Source: Meconema thalassinum (lineage: Eukaryota > Arthropoda > Insecta > Orthoptera > Tettigoniidae). Taken from it: a DNA stretch of 64,000 nt. The stretch lies in the NCBI GenBank assembly GCA_946902985.2, contig OX336389.2:173176704-173240703 (forward strand). Direction: 5' to 3'. Below the pieces are notes generated by a model, which searched no databases, had not been told where the DNA came from, and saw only the letters and a list, made by a program, of their open reading frames with translations. Of the stretch, positions 11,917 through 22,894 are shown piece by piece (the stretch's first letter is position 1; each line of letters opens with the position of its first letter). Position numbers and translations under genes: made by a program.

Positions 11917-13689
11917 CAGATCGGCAATACTATTTTTAGTAATTTATATTGCCCTCCCCAAGTTCAGGGATCGCAACGCCAATGGTTGATGTATTTCAAA
12001 TATATTGCACAATTTCCTAAACATATAGTTCTCGGGGATTTTAATGCCCACCATGGACTCTGGGGCAGTGACCGTGTCAACCCTAAAGGTCGCCATAATG
12101 TGCGTGCACTTCAAACTTATGCTTTGAATATTCTTAATGATGGGTCGCCTACGCGCATAACACCACCGGGACGTCCAAAGAGTGCGGTAGATTTGACTAT
12201 TACAACAGCGGATATTGTCCATCAATTGGAATGGCGAACACATGGGGACACTCATCAGAGCGATCATATTCCGATTCTTATATATTATGCGAAACCGGAT
12301 GAGAAGCTTGAGCGTCCATGTCATTTTACCATCAAAAGGAATTTACGGCATTTCGACTATGAAATTTTTCAACACTTTATAAATGATGGATTTGGGACTT
12401 CGTGAACACCTGCGTATCAACGGTATTATTCTTTATTACAGCTGATACAACGATATTTTGATTGTTATCACCCCCAGCGCGCGATATCATCGTATTCGTC
12501 ACAGCATCCGGGTGCGGTCTTTTGGTGGGACGCAGAGTGTGCTTTGCTTGTTCGTCGGAGAAAGGCATGTTTAAAAAGATATCGCGTTCATGAGACTGTT
12601 GATAATTATCTACGTTACAAAAGTCTCACCGCCCAGCTTCAGAAGATATTTAATGAAAAACGACGGATGGCGTGGCAAACTCATATTAGTACATTCAATT
12701 CCCATACTTCATTGAGCACCTTATGGTCTTTGATAAAACAATTATCGTATACTCGTCGTACACGTCCTAGTACGGGACTCACGCAGACAGGTTTTCAAAT
12801 GTTTTATCATTCCCTCACGCCAGATTCAGTTTCCGGACACGCATTTGTACCACCTTATTTGACTTCGGATAAGTTTCAGATTTTACAACAACCAATCACG
12901 CTCAATGATATCTCGACTGCGTTGCGTCACACTAAATCCACGAGTCCGGGTATGGATTACATTACTTATGGGATGCTTGCCCATTTCCATGACCCAGCAC
13001 TGACGGTCTTGATTGCGCTTTACAATACGGTACTGACAAATGGTACGTAACCTGTGGAATGGAATAATTTTGAAATTCTGCCGATATTAAAACCAATGAA
13101 AGATGCCAGAGACCCCCTAAGCTATCGTGGCATCAATCTTGGTTAGTGTCTAAGAAAATTATTTCAAAAAAAAATTATTACGTAGATTGCAATGGTGTTT
13201 GGAGTACTATAATTTATTTTCGAGGTCACAATTTGCATTCCGTAAACGGCTAGGCACAATCGACACTCTTACGATTTTTTTTGACGGATATCTTATCAGC
13301 GAAAGCCCGCAAACAACACACGGTTGGCGTATGTGTGGATATTCAGGGGGCCTATGATGCGGTGGATCCAATCATATTACAACATCGACTAGGGGAGCTG
13401 CTTTTCCCATTACCTTTCATATGTTTGATACGGAATTTTTTACACCATCGTCGACTATTTCTACACACCCCGACTGGTGTACTTGATAACCGTCAGACTT
13501 CTCGTAGATTGCCTCAAGGTGATATTTTAAGCGGTATTCTTTTTTAATTTATACTCAGACATTAGAATCGGTCATCCTTCCTTATGCACGAATCATTCAA
13601 TTCGCAGATGATTTTCTTATTTATTGTTCGCGTGATACTATCCAGCTTTGTCGTCAGGATATATATGATGCATTGACTGCTGCTCATAC

Positions 13690-14448
13690 CAGGCACGGAT
13701 TCAAGGGGGGGGGGGTTACGGGGGTCATGACCCCCCCCCCCAAACGGAGACCAATTTTTTTTGCAAACAAAAAACGAAAACACAATTACCAGACAAATAA
13801 ATCTTAACGAATTTTAACTGAAAAACTGTTTTTTTTTTTCATTTTATTCAATACTGAAATATCTTTATTCGAATTATTATGTTCTGTTACAACTGTACAT
13901 ATTTACAACTTCAAACCTCTTCTATAAAAAACGATTATTTATACAACAAAATCAACTCGTCTACTTTGTTTAGCAAACCTTGTGATTACCGAATCGAAGT
14001 TTATAGTGATGTCACGATGAATGTGCAGCAATGAACGGATAGGAATTTAGGTCTTTTTTCGCATCAAAAATTTTTGCCGACGTCCAAACTGCAAGCTTGG
14101 TTGACAATTTGAGCTGTGACTTTCTCCCTTTGTCGGTACCAACTTGACTTGCCGAAACTGTAACTTACCTTGATACTTTTCTCGAAGCTCGATGTAAAAG
14201 TCGCAAAACACGCTGTTGCAATTTGTACGAATATTTTTGGTTCGCTAAACGCATCAAATTTCTATCCATGAAGCTTGCAAAAAAATTGGTCTGGTTTTGC
14301 ACGTTTGGTTATTTTGTGATTGCGTTTTTAGTGATACCATTTTTCATAACAATTTCGATTCTCTGACCCCCCCCCCCCCGCCCAAAGCCAAACTCTAGAT
14401 CGATTCTCTGCCCCCCCCCCCCAAAACCAAGCTCTAGATCCGCGCCTG
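13690..14448. mobile_element. hAT-type MITE with poly-G/poly-C subterminal tracts
   Basis: GCTCATAC is present at 13682-13689 and 14449-14456: an 8-bp target-site duplication, as hAT transposases make. The termini are CAGGCACGGAT and, inverted, CAGGCGCGGAT. Just inside each end lie G10, C11-C13 and C12-type homopolymer tracts. No transposase is encoded, so this 759-bp element is non-autonomous. It interrupts the RT domain of I-clade copy 2. Confidence 0.85.
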
Positions 14449-16300
14449 GCTCATACATGTTTCCATAATCACGGTTTTGACACTTCGCCGAGAAAAAATT
14501 CAGCTATAATTATTACTCATCAAAGGCAGGTTGATCGCACTCCTATTTTATTTAGACAGGGAGCTATAGAGGTGGTTCGCAGCATCAAATATTTGGGATT
14601 ACATATTGACTACCAATTACTGTGGTAGCGCCAGGTTCAAACACTCACTGTTCAAATTGAAAAAAGACTGCACGTTCTCCGAGCGCTAGCACGCCGGAGT
14701 TGGGGGCGGATCCTCATTTATTACTTACGGTATATAAGAATATTATTCGTTCCCAGATGGATTATGGTTGCTTTTTCTACGATATGATGGCAAGTAGTCG
14801 GTTGGTCACTTTTGACAGGATGCAGTATCGGGCTTTACGTATTATTTTGGGGGCGCTTCCGTCCAGTCCCACTTGTGCATTACTAGTTGAAACTGGGGAA
14901 TTACCTTTACACTTATGACGGAGATTTTTGGCCAGTAAGTACCTGACTTCTAAAATGTCATTGTCGGCGTCACCGATTCTCAGTAAAGTACAGCTGCTTG
15001 TGGAGTATTATGCGCAAAATCGCTTTGCACGTCCGCATAAGCCGGCTTTGGTATTGGCATATGAAATCTTGCAAGCATTTCGGTCAGATATACTACAAAC
15101 GCTCAAACCTTTACCATACACGGTTTCATATAGGGTCCTACAATCCCAGCCAAATATATTTCACACTTCCTTACCGGCGCTATTCCGGATGTATCAGCGT
15201 TTTCCGAAAGTAATTTCACGATGCTTTCGGGGTATTGTCAATTGCTATTCCCATTATACAATTTTTTATACAGATGGCTCAAGAATGTTGTCACCAGATG
15301 GAGTGGGGGCGGCTTTTTATGCTCCGGATCGACAGATTATACGCACATATAGTTTGCCAAAATATCTAACGATTTTTACAGCTGAAGTATTTGCCATTCG
15401 TCAAACTTGTCAGTATATACGTACACACAGAGTTTCCCCGGCAATGATTTGCACGGATTCAATGAGTGTCATCCAGGCTTTATCGAATCCGAGTAGCTAT
15501 GACAATTGGTATGTGTATCAAGTTGCGCAAATGTTGTCTGATTTTCAGACCATGGCGCAGGAGGTTATGCTCACTTGGATCCCAGGGCGTTCGGGTATCC
15601 AAGGAAACGAGGATGTGGACCGCATGGCAAAGTGGACAGCACAGGGATATGGAGTCGTTTATAATATCGCTGTACCTTTACGGACTTCCTGCCTGTTATT
15701 TATTCCCAGCTCCTCAATGAATGGCAAACTGAATGGTCTAATATTGTGCCAATTAAGGCTCGTAATTCTTTTCTGGTACAACCCACTATGCGAACAACAC
15801 CGTGGTTTCGGGTAGGCAGATATACGAGACGGCACATTATTACTATAATACGTTTGCGTTTTCATCATGCACTGACGCCGGTGTATATGGCACGCATGAA
15901 CCTTCGCGAGGATGCTAGATGTGTGTGTGGTCGAATGAGGGGTACACTTAGCCATCTTATGTTTCAGTGTGACGTTTTCAATGAACCGAGGATAGTGATG
16001 CTCAGAAAGTTAAGATCGTTAGGTTGCCCTTAAATATGTCCACTATGTTGCATAATCCTCTAATTCCATTGGTCGAGGCCATAATGGAGTATTTGGACCA
16101 TCTCCCTTTTGCATTATAATTTCTGGTCCCCTCTTTAGTTTGCTGTATTTTTCTACGTATTACGATTTGACACGACGTATGTGTGTGTTGAGTTTTCCTT
16201 AATCCTTCTTAGAGTATCGTGCATACCTTTGTGCTACGGACCATATGGATAGATTTTGTAGGCGAATGGTTAGGTTAGCAAATTTCTGTGTTTATAAACA

Positions 16301-16480
16301 TTGGGCGCATTCAGCGGGCTCATTGCTGGCCAGCAAACGGTCAGCAGATTCTGAGTTTGCCGTTCAGCGGGCTTGCTAGCGGGCTTGCTAGCGGATGTGA
16401 CGTGGGTAGCAACGGCTCAGCAGAGCCAGCAAACTTTTTCTTTGCTAGCTTGCTAGCTTGTTTCTGCTGACTTGTGGCGC
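16301..16480 (+). repeat. Harbinger-like transposon end (left)
   Basis: TTGGGCGCATTCAGCGGGCT begins here, and the inverse of TTGGGCGCGTTCAGCGGGCT ends at 32024. The following ~170 bp are full of short GCTAGC/TTGCTAGC and CAGCAAAC-type subterminal repeats in both orientations. GGGCGCGTTCAG-type termini are common in PIF/Harbinger elements, hence the name. The 3-bp flanks at the two ends do not match, so they may belong to two different copies. Confidence 0.5.
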
Positions 16481-16583
16481 ATGGCAGGGAATCAAATTGA
16501 TCAAGTTCTGCACGTTCGGCGAATGAACCTATTAGGTTTCTTAAATTCTAGAGACGAAGATCTACACTCAAGAATGGCGACAG
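16481..16583 (+). pseudogene. Possible first coding exon of a Harbinger-like element
   Basis: An ATG right after the terminal repeats opens 34 codons (MAGNQIDQVLHVRRMNLLGF and on). They end at a splice-donor-like CAG|GTAATA at 16584. The position, just inside a transposon end, suggests a transposon gene. I do not recognise the peptide and found no clear second exon. A short open stretch near 17085-17163, between TTAG and GGTAAG, could be one. Confidence 0.3.
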
Positions 16584-18245
16584 GTAATATAATACAATGT
16601 TTGTCAATAGCATAATTGTTGTAATTGGACCTTTTACGCTTCTAAAATTCAACTTTAAACTCACTAGGCCTAGGTCTAGTTGTTTTCTTGAAGGATAATG
16701 ACTTTTAATAGTTATTTTATGTTGTATTAAGGAATTGGTTTGGTCAAGGCAAATCCGGCTCGTATTCTTTATCTATTTTTGTGTATGATTTAAACCTATT
16801 ACAGTCTTCCCGCTGTTAAATCGGGTTGAAATTAAATGCCACTTTGTACCGGTAGCGCATGGACGCGATATTTAGAACAGAAGCTTTTATTAACTCTGTT
16901 AACCATACTTTTGGGCTGAAAGATGTTTTAAATGTAGCCTACTGTGTACATAGGCTACCAAACAGCTTTTGGATTTCCCATGGCCAAATTATGTGTGAGT
17001 AGGCTACTGATGAGTTACGGTATTTATGGAATTATTCTGACTTTCTTTTTCTGAGCATTTTGATGTCTCTTCCTTGTATGTTAGGTCACGAGTTTGCCAC
17101 TAATTATATTCAAGAAAACTGCAGAAACATGGAGATGGCTGTATAATCTAGAAAATCGGCCCCTACTTCTTGGTGGTAAGTTTTAAAACTAGTATTGCAC
17201 TTGGGATGGTATTTGCTGAACATGTTAAACTTTGCTTTAATGGTAATTATGTGGTTAATTTGGGGACATTTGGACGAATGAGTAGGGCCTATAGGAAGAG
17301 GAACGATCTTTTCAAAAGTACCGTACCAGAAAATCTTGTGGGAAGTGGTAGCTCCGGCAATGAATTCCCATGGGTAAGATGCTTCGCATTTTCTACATGC
17401 ATCAGATACCAGAGGTAGAATTTTATTGCAGTAATTTACATTTCAGCTCTGGTACCGTTAGGCCTATGCATTTTGTGTAGCCTACAAGCTTCTTTGTCGA
17501 ATAGGTGGTATAGTCTTGAATTTCAGTATAGTAGAGCAAGCAGGGTTCATATTTCGTACAATTACATACTGGTACCACTGTAACATTCATTTTGTCTGTA
17601 CATAAATAAATTCTGCTAAGATTGGCCTCCCAGCGATGGTGGAGCTGACTTGACCAGAAGGCAAGGTGAGTTAGGTACCGTAGGCTAACTTCTGTGGTTG
17701 GTGGCATCCTGGTCAATGTCAGTTTTTAGTCCTTTAGGAGATAACCTTAATTGGGAACTTCAGAGGCAGTTGGACACTTCTTAACACATCTAATTTTTAT
17801 ATTAGAATTTTGGTTTATTGTAGAAAATTGGTGTTCTAAAAATCTTTGACAGTTGCAAAGTCTGCCTAGTTTTAAAGGGTGGTGTTTTGAAGAAATCATT
17901 TTATCATCCTTAGTGATGGTCACAGCAAATTGTATTTGACCCATGGGTGTTCATATAATTATACTTTTTTAAAAATCATTAATAAATCACTTCAAACTTA
18001 TACGATGGTAGTTACATGTACAGTATATGCAGTGGCAATGTTGCTGTGGTCTGCTGCCTTTCCACTGCTTTGAACTATATGCAACCGAAGGCACCTACCC
18101 TCATCAAAATATGTACTATCGCAATATTAAGACCACCTTACCTAATGGTGGGTGGAACCACTCAGTAACGCTGAATGAGGGCTCATCATACATTAACATT
18201 TTCTAAAGTACCATTGTAATTAGCCAATATACCTTTTCTAATAAT
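16584..18245. other. Unassigned, probably transposon interior
   Basis: I see no gene here. Reading frames are short and lack recognised motifs, including the 82-codon frame at 17170-17418. It may be the inside of the Harbinger-like element that starts at 16301. Confidence 0.35.
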
Positions 18246-18249
18246 GAAA

Positions 18250-18560
18250 AATAAATCAGGAAATAATGTGATAATAGATGATTACTCCTCTGCTGTCCAT
18301 AACCCACCCACCATCCCCTTTCTAAATCACGACTAATATAGCAAAATTCCAACTGTCTGCCATTCTATGAGTGAATTATCGACAAATGCAGTATTGCTAT
18401 CCCCACGAATACGGTACTACTGTGTATTGACGTCCGAAACGGGGGAGGAGCTTACGGTCAGCTGTTTGCAATATGGCGGCGATATAGTGACGTGAAGTAA
18501 TTGGGTGTGCGTTTGTTATGGCTTCAAATTTATGATGGCAAAATACTACATATTTCCTTT
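18250..18560 (+). repeat. Degenerate relative of the 44.1/45.4-kb MITE
   Basis: By eye, the blocks CTGCTGTCCATAACCCACC, CCACCATCCC, ACGACTAATATAG, GCAGTATTGCTATCCCCACG and ATGGCGGC appear in the same order as in the MITE copies at 44124-44937 and 45363-46143. Terminal repeats are not recognisable here, so this is an old or partial copy. Confidence 0.45.
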
Positions 18561-18718
18561 CATTGATAGAAATATTTTTATAATCAATTTAAATGCAGTG
18601 CCTAATTACTAACAGTTAAAAATATTACCCACATGTAGATAGTTAATTGACTGTCTGCTGTTACATATATGAAGCCTGTACTTGGGAGCCTAGCGGTATC
18701 GATGTTTTTATTAATTTC

Positions 18719-18721
<3 letters not shown>

Positions 18722-18755
<34 letters not shown>
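18722..18755. repeat. (AT)n microsatellite
   Basis: About 17 uninterrupted AT units in an otherwise unassigned stretch. Confidence 0.95.
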
Positions 18756-18758
<3 letters not shown>

Positions 18759-19686
18759 ATAACACAAAGGACGACTCCCTGATAATAAATTGAATCAAGC
18801 AACCCTGAATTTGCATGAATGTTTTGGGTTCAAAGCGTTACTTGGGATGCTCAAATCATACTTCAATATTGCAAATATTGACCTACATACTTGCTTTTCA
18901 AAGGCAGGAATGTTAATGTATTAATCTCTTGCCACAGGCAAGTTAAAATGGAGACATCCTCTTTATCAATATATTTAATTAAATATTAAAAATACAGATA
19001 TTTAACAAAGCTGGAGTCTCCATTTGAACTTGTCATAAGCAAACGGAACAGATCAAAAACTACACTTTAAGCCAAACCAAATTCACTCCTCAGCTCGACA
19101 TAAACCATAATACCAATTAAAACCTATACAAAACATACTCTCCTTACTGTTGTACAACTTTCAAACCAACTATTCGCACTCAAAACTGTAAAACCCTGAA
19201 ATGGGAACTAATTAAAGTTAGAATAGCCTAGGCCGATCCGGTCTCCTGCTACATTACCGCATATGTATACTTAACATCACTATAACTTCAAAATTACGGC
19301 TAAGTGACCTATCTGCCTGAGTATTATAGGTGCTGCCGGCATGCCTGGGATGATGGGTCACCAAACCGGTACTTAAAACTAAGATTTTACATATTAATTG
19401 ACTAAATTCAACAGTAGGGAGATCATAGCCAAAAACACAATTTAAGCCAAATCGTACATCAATGACCTACATACTTGCTGTTCAAAGGCAAGAATATAAA
19501 TTCTCTGGCAAATTAAGGCTAGGAACAGCATTTTTCTTAAGTTTTCTAACCATTCGGCTATTGTCAATCGGAAGAACCCCTAAAATAAGTTTACGAAGAG
19601 CGGATTACATTCTTTGTACGGCACAGAAGTAATAGGCTATAAGTTTATCAGTATTTTTGATGTAGCTAAGTCCATGTGAATACAAA
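18756..19686. other. No gene recognised
   Basis: AT-rich with no motif I can name. If the THAP exon at 19687-19935 belongs to a gene or transposon, this is where its downstream intron would lie. Confidence 0.4.
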
Positions 19687-19935
19687 TTAGAGACAATAAC
19701 TATCAATAATCAACAGTACCGGTGGAAAGAAGTCGTCTTCACAAAAATGCAGACTGCACCCAGTCATGTAACATGTAACACGTTTTCCAATTGACAGCGC
19801 CGAAGCCCATCTTTCTCTCGGAACTTTTTGTACAGGAAAGTAGTGAAGATATTTCGTAGCCGTTTTATACGATTTGCAACTGTATACAGAGCAGTACCTC
19901 CTCGAATTTGACAAATTTCTTTCTGTTTCCATCAC
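19687..19935 (-). CDS. THAP-domain exon, reverse strand
   Basis: The frame encodes a THAP zinc-finger DNA-binding domain, found in P-element-type transposases and host transcription factors. In MMETERNLSNSRRYCSVYSC the zinc ligands are C15 and C20. FP follows at 33-34, W at 43 and the C-terminal ligands C60 and H63 in CSLHF, with D-D-F-F-P-P after. This is the C2CH signature order. A donor-like CCACCG|GTACTG occurs right after FFPP, so this is probably a first exon, and I found no second exon. It may be a host THAP gene or part of a P-like transposon. It is different in sequence from the THAP remnant at 37098. Confidence 0.65.
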   Translation of the reverse strand: MMETERNLSNSRRYCSVYSCKSYKTATKYLHYFPVQKVPRERWASALSIGKRVTCYMTGCSLHFCEDDFFPPVLLIIDSYCL

Positions 19936-20120
19936 GTCGTCAATGCTTCACCATCTACATAAATCTCACCAGTCACAATGTTACAGCTTCAACATTCTGC
20001 CGCGTGGCTGCGCCATCCAACATTTCTGACGTCAATATAGGCGGTACCGTACTGTAATCCTCCCACCCACTAAAAGGAACTTCCGCCGCTACTGAGTAAC
20101 GCCCACCACGTGCGTATTTG
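19936..20120. other. Short region upstream of the THAP exon
   Basis: On the reverse strand this precedes the THAP start codon and could hold its 5' UTR and promoter. I see no specific element. Confidence 0.3.
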
Positions 20121-20130
20121 ATGTGTGTAA

Positions 20131-20230
20131 TAATTGGCTGCTGTGTTATTAATGTTGTAGCAGTTTTGCTAGCCCACACGTTGAGCGACAAGTGTAACGG
20201 TTTGACTGCCCCTAACTGTTGGGTGATAAA
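20131..20230 (-). repeat. PBS-like repeat units outside the 3' LTR
   Basis: Two ~38-bp units (20154-20191 and 20192-20229) match the units next to the 5' LTR. Reverse strand, each contains a TTGTCGC(C/T)CAAC...GGGC core and ends in G(C/T)TACA like the LTR end. Such leader sequence is not expected beyond the 3' LTR. Confidence 0.65.
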
Positions 20231-21578
20231 TGTAACTGTTTACCTTTGCCTAAGCTATGTTGTTTTAATGGGCGCCAAGACCTCAACGCAATGTTGAAAT
20301 CTAAATTTGTATTTAACAACGTCTAGCTCTGGTAGAACACCTTCAAGAATCTATTCACTCAGATCGTGGAATGATTTGAACATTAACCCAACAAACAATT
20401 GTATCAGGAGAAGGAATTGGTCTATATCTAATGCTACCTACTGAAAGCAAAGATTGCATTGTAAAAGAAATGAATTTATTATATAAAACAAGTATTGCAA
20501 AATTAATAATAATAATAAGTATAAAATTTAAATTGGAGCGTTGCGATTTTAATATTACCGATAGAAAATTACGTGAAAACAGAGTCTGATAAATTATTGA
20601 TTTTACTCTTATTCCCAAGCTATGAAGTTACTGAAATATTGAATAGAAAACAAAGAGAAACGAGAGATTGCGTATTTCTGCGTCATTTGCGCTTACCACT
20701 GGAAATGGCCGAAGCCTTTCCCTCGTACTGGATGATGCTGTGAGCTTCCCACAGTCTCCTGGACGTCGTCATCTCGGTCGATATTTGATGATATACTTGT
20801 AGATTTGGTGACTTTATGGTCCTAACAACGGAGCCATACCCTCGTACAACCACACTGGTTAAGTTTTAAACAGATAGTTCTCCACTCCACGGAACATCGG
20901 AGCGACACGCACTTGCAACCGTACTAGTCAAGTCTTTCACAGATTGTCCTCGTTCCACGGAACATCGGAGCGACTCCCGCGTGCAACCATACTCGGCAAG
21001 TTCTACACAGATTGTCCTCGTTCCACGTCGCGCCGAACGATATATGCACACGTCGGCTCCCCACCTCGGTACCGACTTCCAGCTTACGTGGTCTCCACTG
21101 ATTGGCTGCTCCCCACGTGCTACTTCCCCTTCTCTGGCTCATTACACACGGCGCGCGGATGATGAAGTCGATTTCCGTTCCAACTGTCCGCCTTTTCTTG
21201 ACGCTGCGACCCAAGTTTGCGTAATACTTCTTGACAAGAATCAGCCTGTATCTGAATTTACAGTGAGTCATGTCTCTCATAATATCCTAACTGACGAAAC
21301 TCCGTAAAATTCCGTAATCACATAATTTTCTATGATATTTTCGTTCGTAATAATTTGCTTGATAGTGTTTTCTAAGACATAGAAAACCTATCTGTATGCT
21401 TATAATTTTTATAAAATGCTCCGAAAATATCTTAATAATAATTATAATAAATTAATAATAATAATAAATTAACATGAAAAATTCTCTTGGCCGAACAATT
21501 TGCCGCGTAAATAAATATAGAATGGCTTCCTACTGACTTATGCCAGTGGCATAAAAAACCCTCGAAAAACACGTTACA
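20231..21578 (-). repeat. 3' LTR
   Basis: A 1348-bp direct repeat of 26408-27757. On the element's strand it begins TGTAACGTGTTTTTCGAGGG and ends CAGTTACA. It includes a (TAA)n stretch near 21433-21470. Open frames inside it are shadows. Confidence 0.9.
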
Positions 21579-22640
21579 TATTCGCCTCGGATCATCGGAT
21601 GATTTACCGTGACGACGGTCCATTATCCGATTATCCCAGACACGTTAATAATCCCCATCCAAAATACATATTACATAAATGAAATCACCCTAAATTACAG
21701 ATATATACACTCATAATTTTTCTTCACGCACTCTGCGTCAAAGTTTGTTGTCACTATGGATTGCACTTTGCAACCAGTCCAATGTTTTTCACATAGAATA
21801 GTGTTCCACGGATATTTCCGCCTCTCAAATTTCTCTATGTTGGAAAAATAGACATAATTACTGTGTGAGCACTATGTATATGAGATGTCACATCACACGC
21901 ATCAAGGTGTTCTGATATATGTATATCTCCCTAGAACTTTCTAATTTCACTGGAGGTTCCTCCCTTATTTTGAAATTAATCCCACTTATCACTGAGCACA
22001 CGATCACACTATTGTGGCAGCGCCTCGTGACCATAATACTTAATCTCTCTTTAAAGTAGATTAAATTAATATTGACTTCTGAAAAAAAAACAGTAAATGC
22101 GCATTACATATAAAACCAAATATTTCTGTGCCGTAATCGCCCTGTCTTGTTAAGTTCCCGTAGACCATATTCTACTTAATACTAGTTCTCAACACAGACC
22201 AGTTCTCCTCACACAAATAATACCTTTGTACAAATTACCTAAATTACACACTTACAAATCTTACATGGCGAGGCCGTAAACAGAAATCACGTGTGCCGTT
22301 ATATATGAGTTTCATGAAGGACTGTCTCGCCTTCTGATGGCCCATCTTTTGTCCCGTGGACGCCTTAAGCAAAAATACCCTGTCCAAGCGCTCACCCATC
22401 TCTTGGGGACAAATGGGAATTCACCAATGCTACCAAATTCTGGCCTTGGTGTATCGAGACATTTTAGTGCTCAAGAGCATCCGACAATCCCGTCATATTT
22501 CCCTGTACCTTAAAAACTCTCATTTACTTACATACTACCCCCCTGTGTGACTTCTGATACGCCTGCCTGGAAGACCATCTCCTCCCACGCACCAAATACC
22601 ACACTTACTCATTTGATAGGCTGGCTCGCCAGCTAAACAT
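21579..22640 (-). other. 3' untranslated region of the LTR element
   Basis: This ~1.06-kb stretch between the end of pol and the 3' LTR has no reading frame with recognisable motifs. There is no sign of an envelope-like gene and no clear polypurine tract next to the LTR. Confidence 0.5.
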
Positions 22641-22647
22641 CCTCACT

Positions 22648-22830
22648 TTATGACACATACTTTCGGAGACTATGTATATTATACGTCCCGTATAATCTGT
22701 TTCCCTCACTATTCTCCAGCACATATGCTGTTTTGCCAATACGTTTGGAAACCATAAATGTTTCTGCGTCACCTGCTTCCAACCTTGCAAGTGGCTCCCT
22801 TAAATGAACGTCCTCACGTTACTCTACCTA
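22648..22830 (-). pseudogene. Integrase C-terminal (GPY/F-like) remnant
   Basis: Reverse strand, the frame reads REPLARLEAGDAETFMVSKR, continues IGKTAYVLENSEGN, then RLYGTYNIHSLRKYVS and a stop at 22648. The -KxG..YVLE...G..YGTYNIHSLRKY- pattern is the usual end of Ty3/gypsy integrases. It sits only ~70-100 bp after the end of RT, so RNase H and the integrase catalytic core were deleted in between. Confidence 0.65.
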
Positions 22831-22894
22831 CCTATTTCTCAGTGTCTGTAACGATGCCCTGTTGCTACTGTCCACACATGCTAACCCTACCTTC

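Larger units (their letters stand above)
11304..16119 (+). pseudogene. I-clade ORF2 (EN-RT-RNase H), copy 2
   Basis: The expected ATG is GTG at 11304, followed by WLLQWNCRSIVNKRHELL. The endonuclease has QETWLSPQYRF, GDFNAHHGLWGSDRVNPKGR and DTHQSDHIPI, and is split by a SINE. RT has SPGMDYITYGM, VDIQGAYDAVDP, LPQGDILSGILF and the catalytic FADD (in IQFADDFLIYCS, about 13600-13630). A 759-bp MITE interrupts the segment after it. RNase H has IFYTDGSRMLSPDGVGAAFY, IFTAEVFAIRQT, ICTDSMSVIQAL and WIPGRSGIQGNEDVDRMA. The C-terminal finger is CVCGRMRGTLSHLMFQC. Several frameshifts (near 12400, 13050, 13145, 13547, 14918, 15700) make it non-functional. Confidence 0.85.
9660..16280 (+). mobile_element. 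I-clade non-LTR retrotransposon, copy 2 (decayed)
   Basis: This is the same family as copies 1 and 3: ORF1 at 9884-11270, ORF2 at 11304-16119, then ~160 bp of 3' UTR. It carries two later insertions inside ORF2: a reverse-strand SINE (11584-11916) and a hAT-type MITE (13690-14448). Each is flanked by a readable target-site duplication, so the uninterrupted sequence is unambiguous. Outer ends are approximate. A ~220-bp 5' leader precedes ORF1. Confidence 0.8.

Noticed and set aside
17170..17418. 82-aa frame as a transposase exon
   Set aside because: No motif and no matching splice sites at both ends; kept only as part of an unassigned region.
20944..21307. Frames of 72 and 108 aa repeated at 27121 and 27158
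   Set aside because: They repeat only because they lie in the two LTRs; no motif supports coding.
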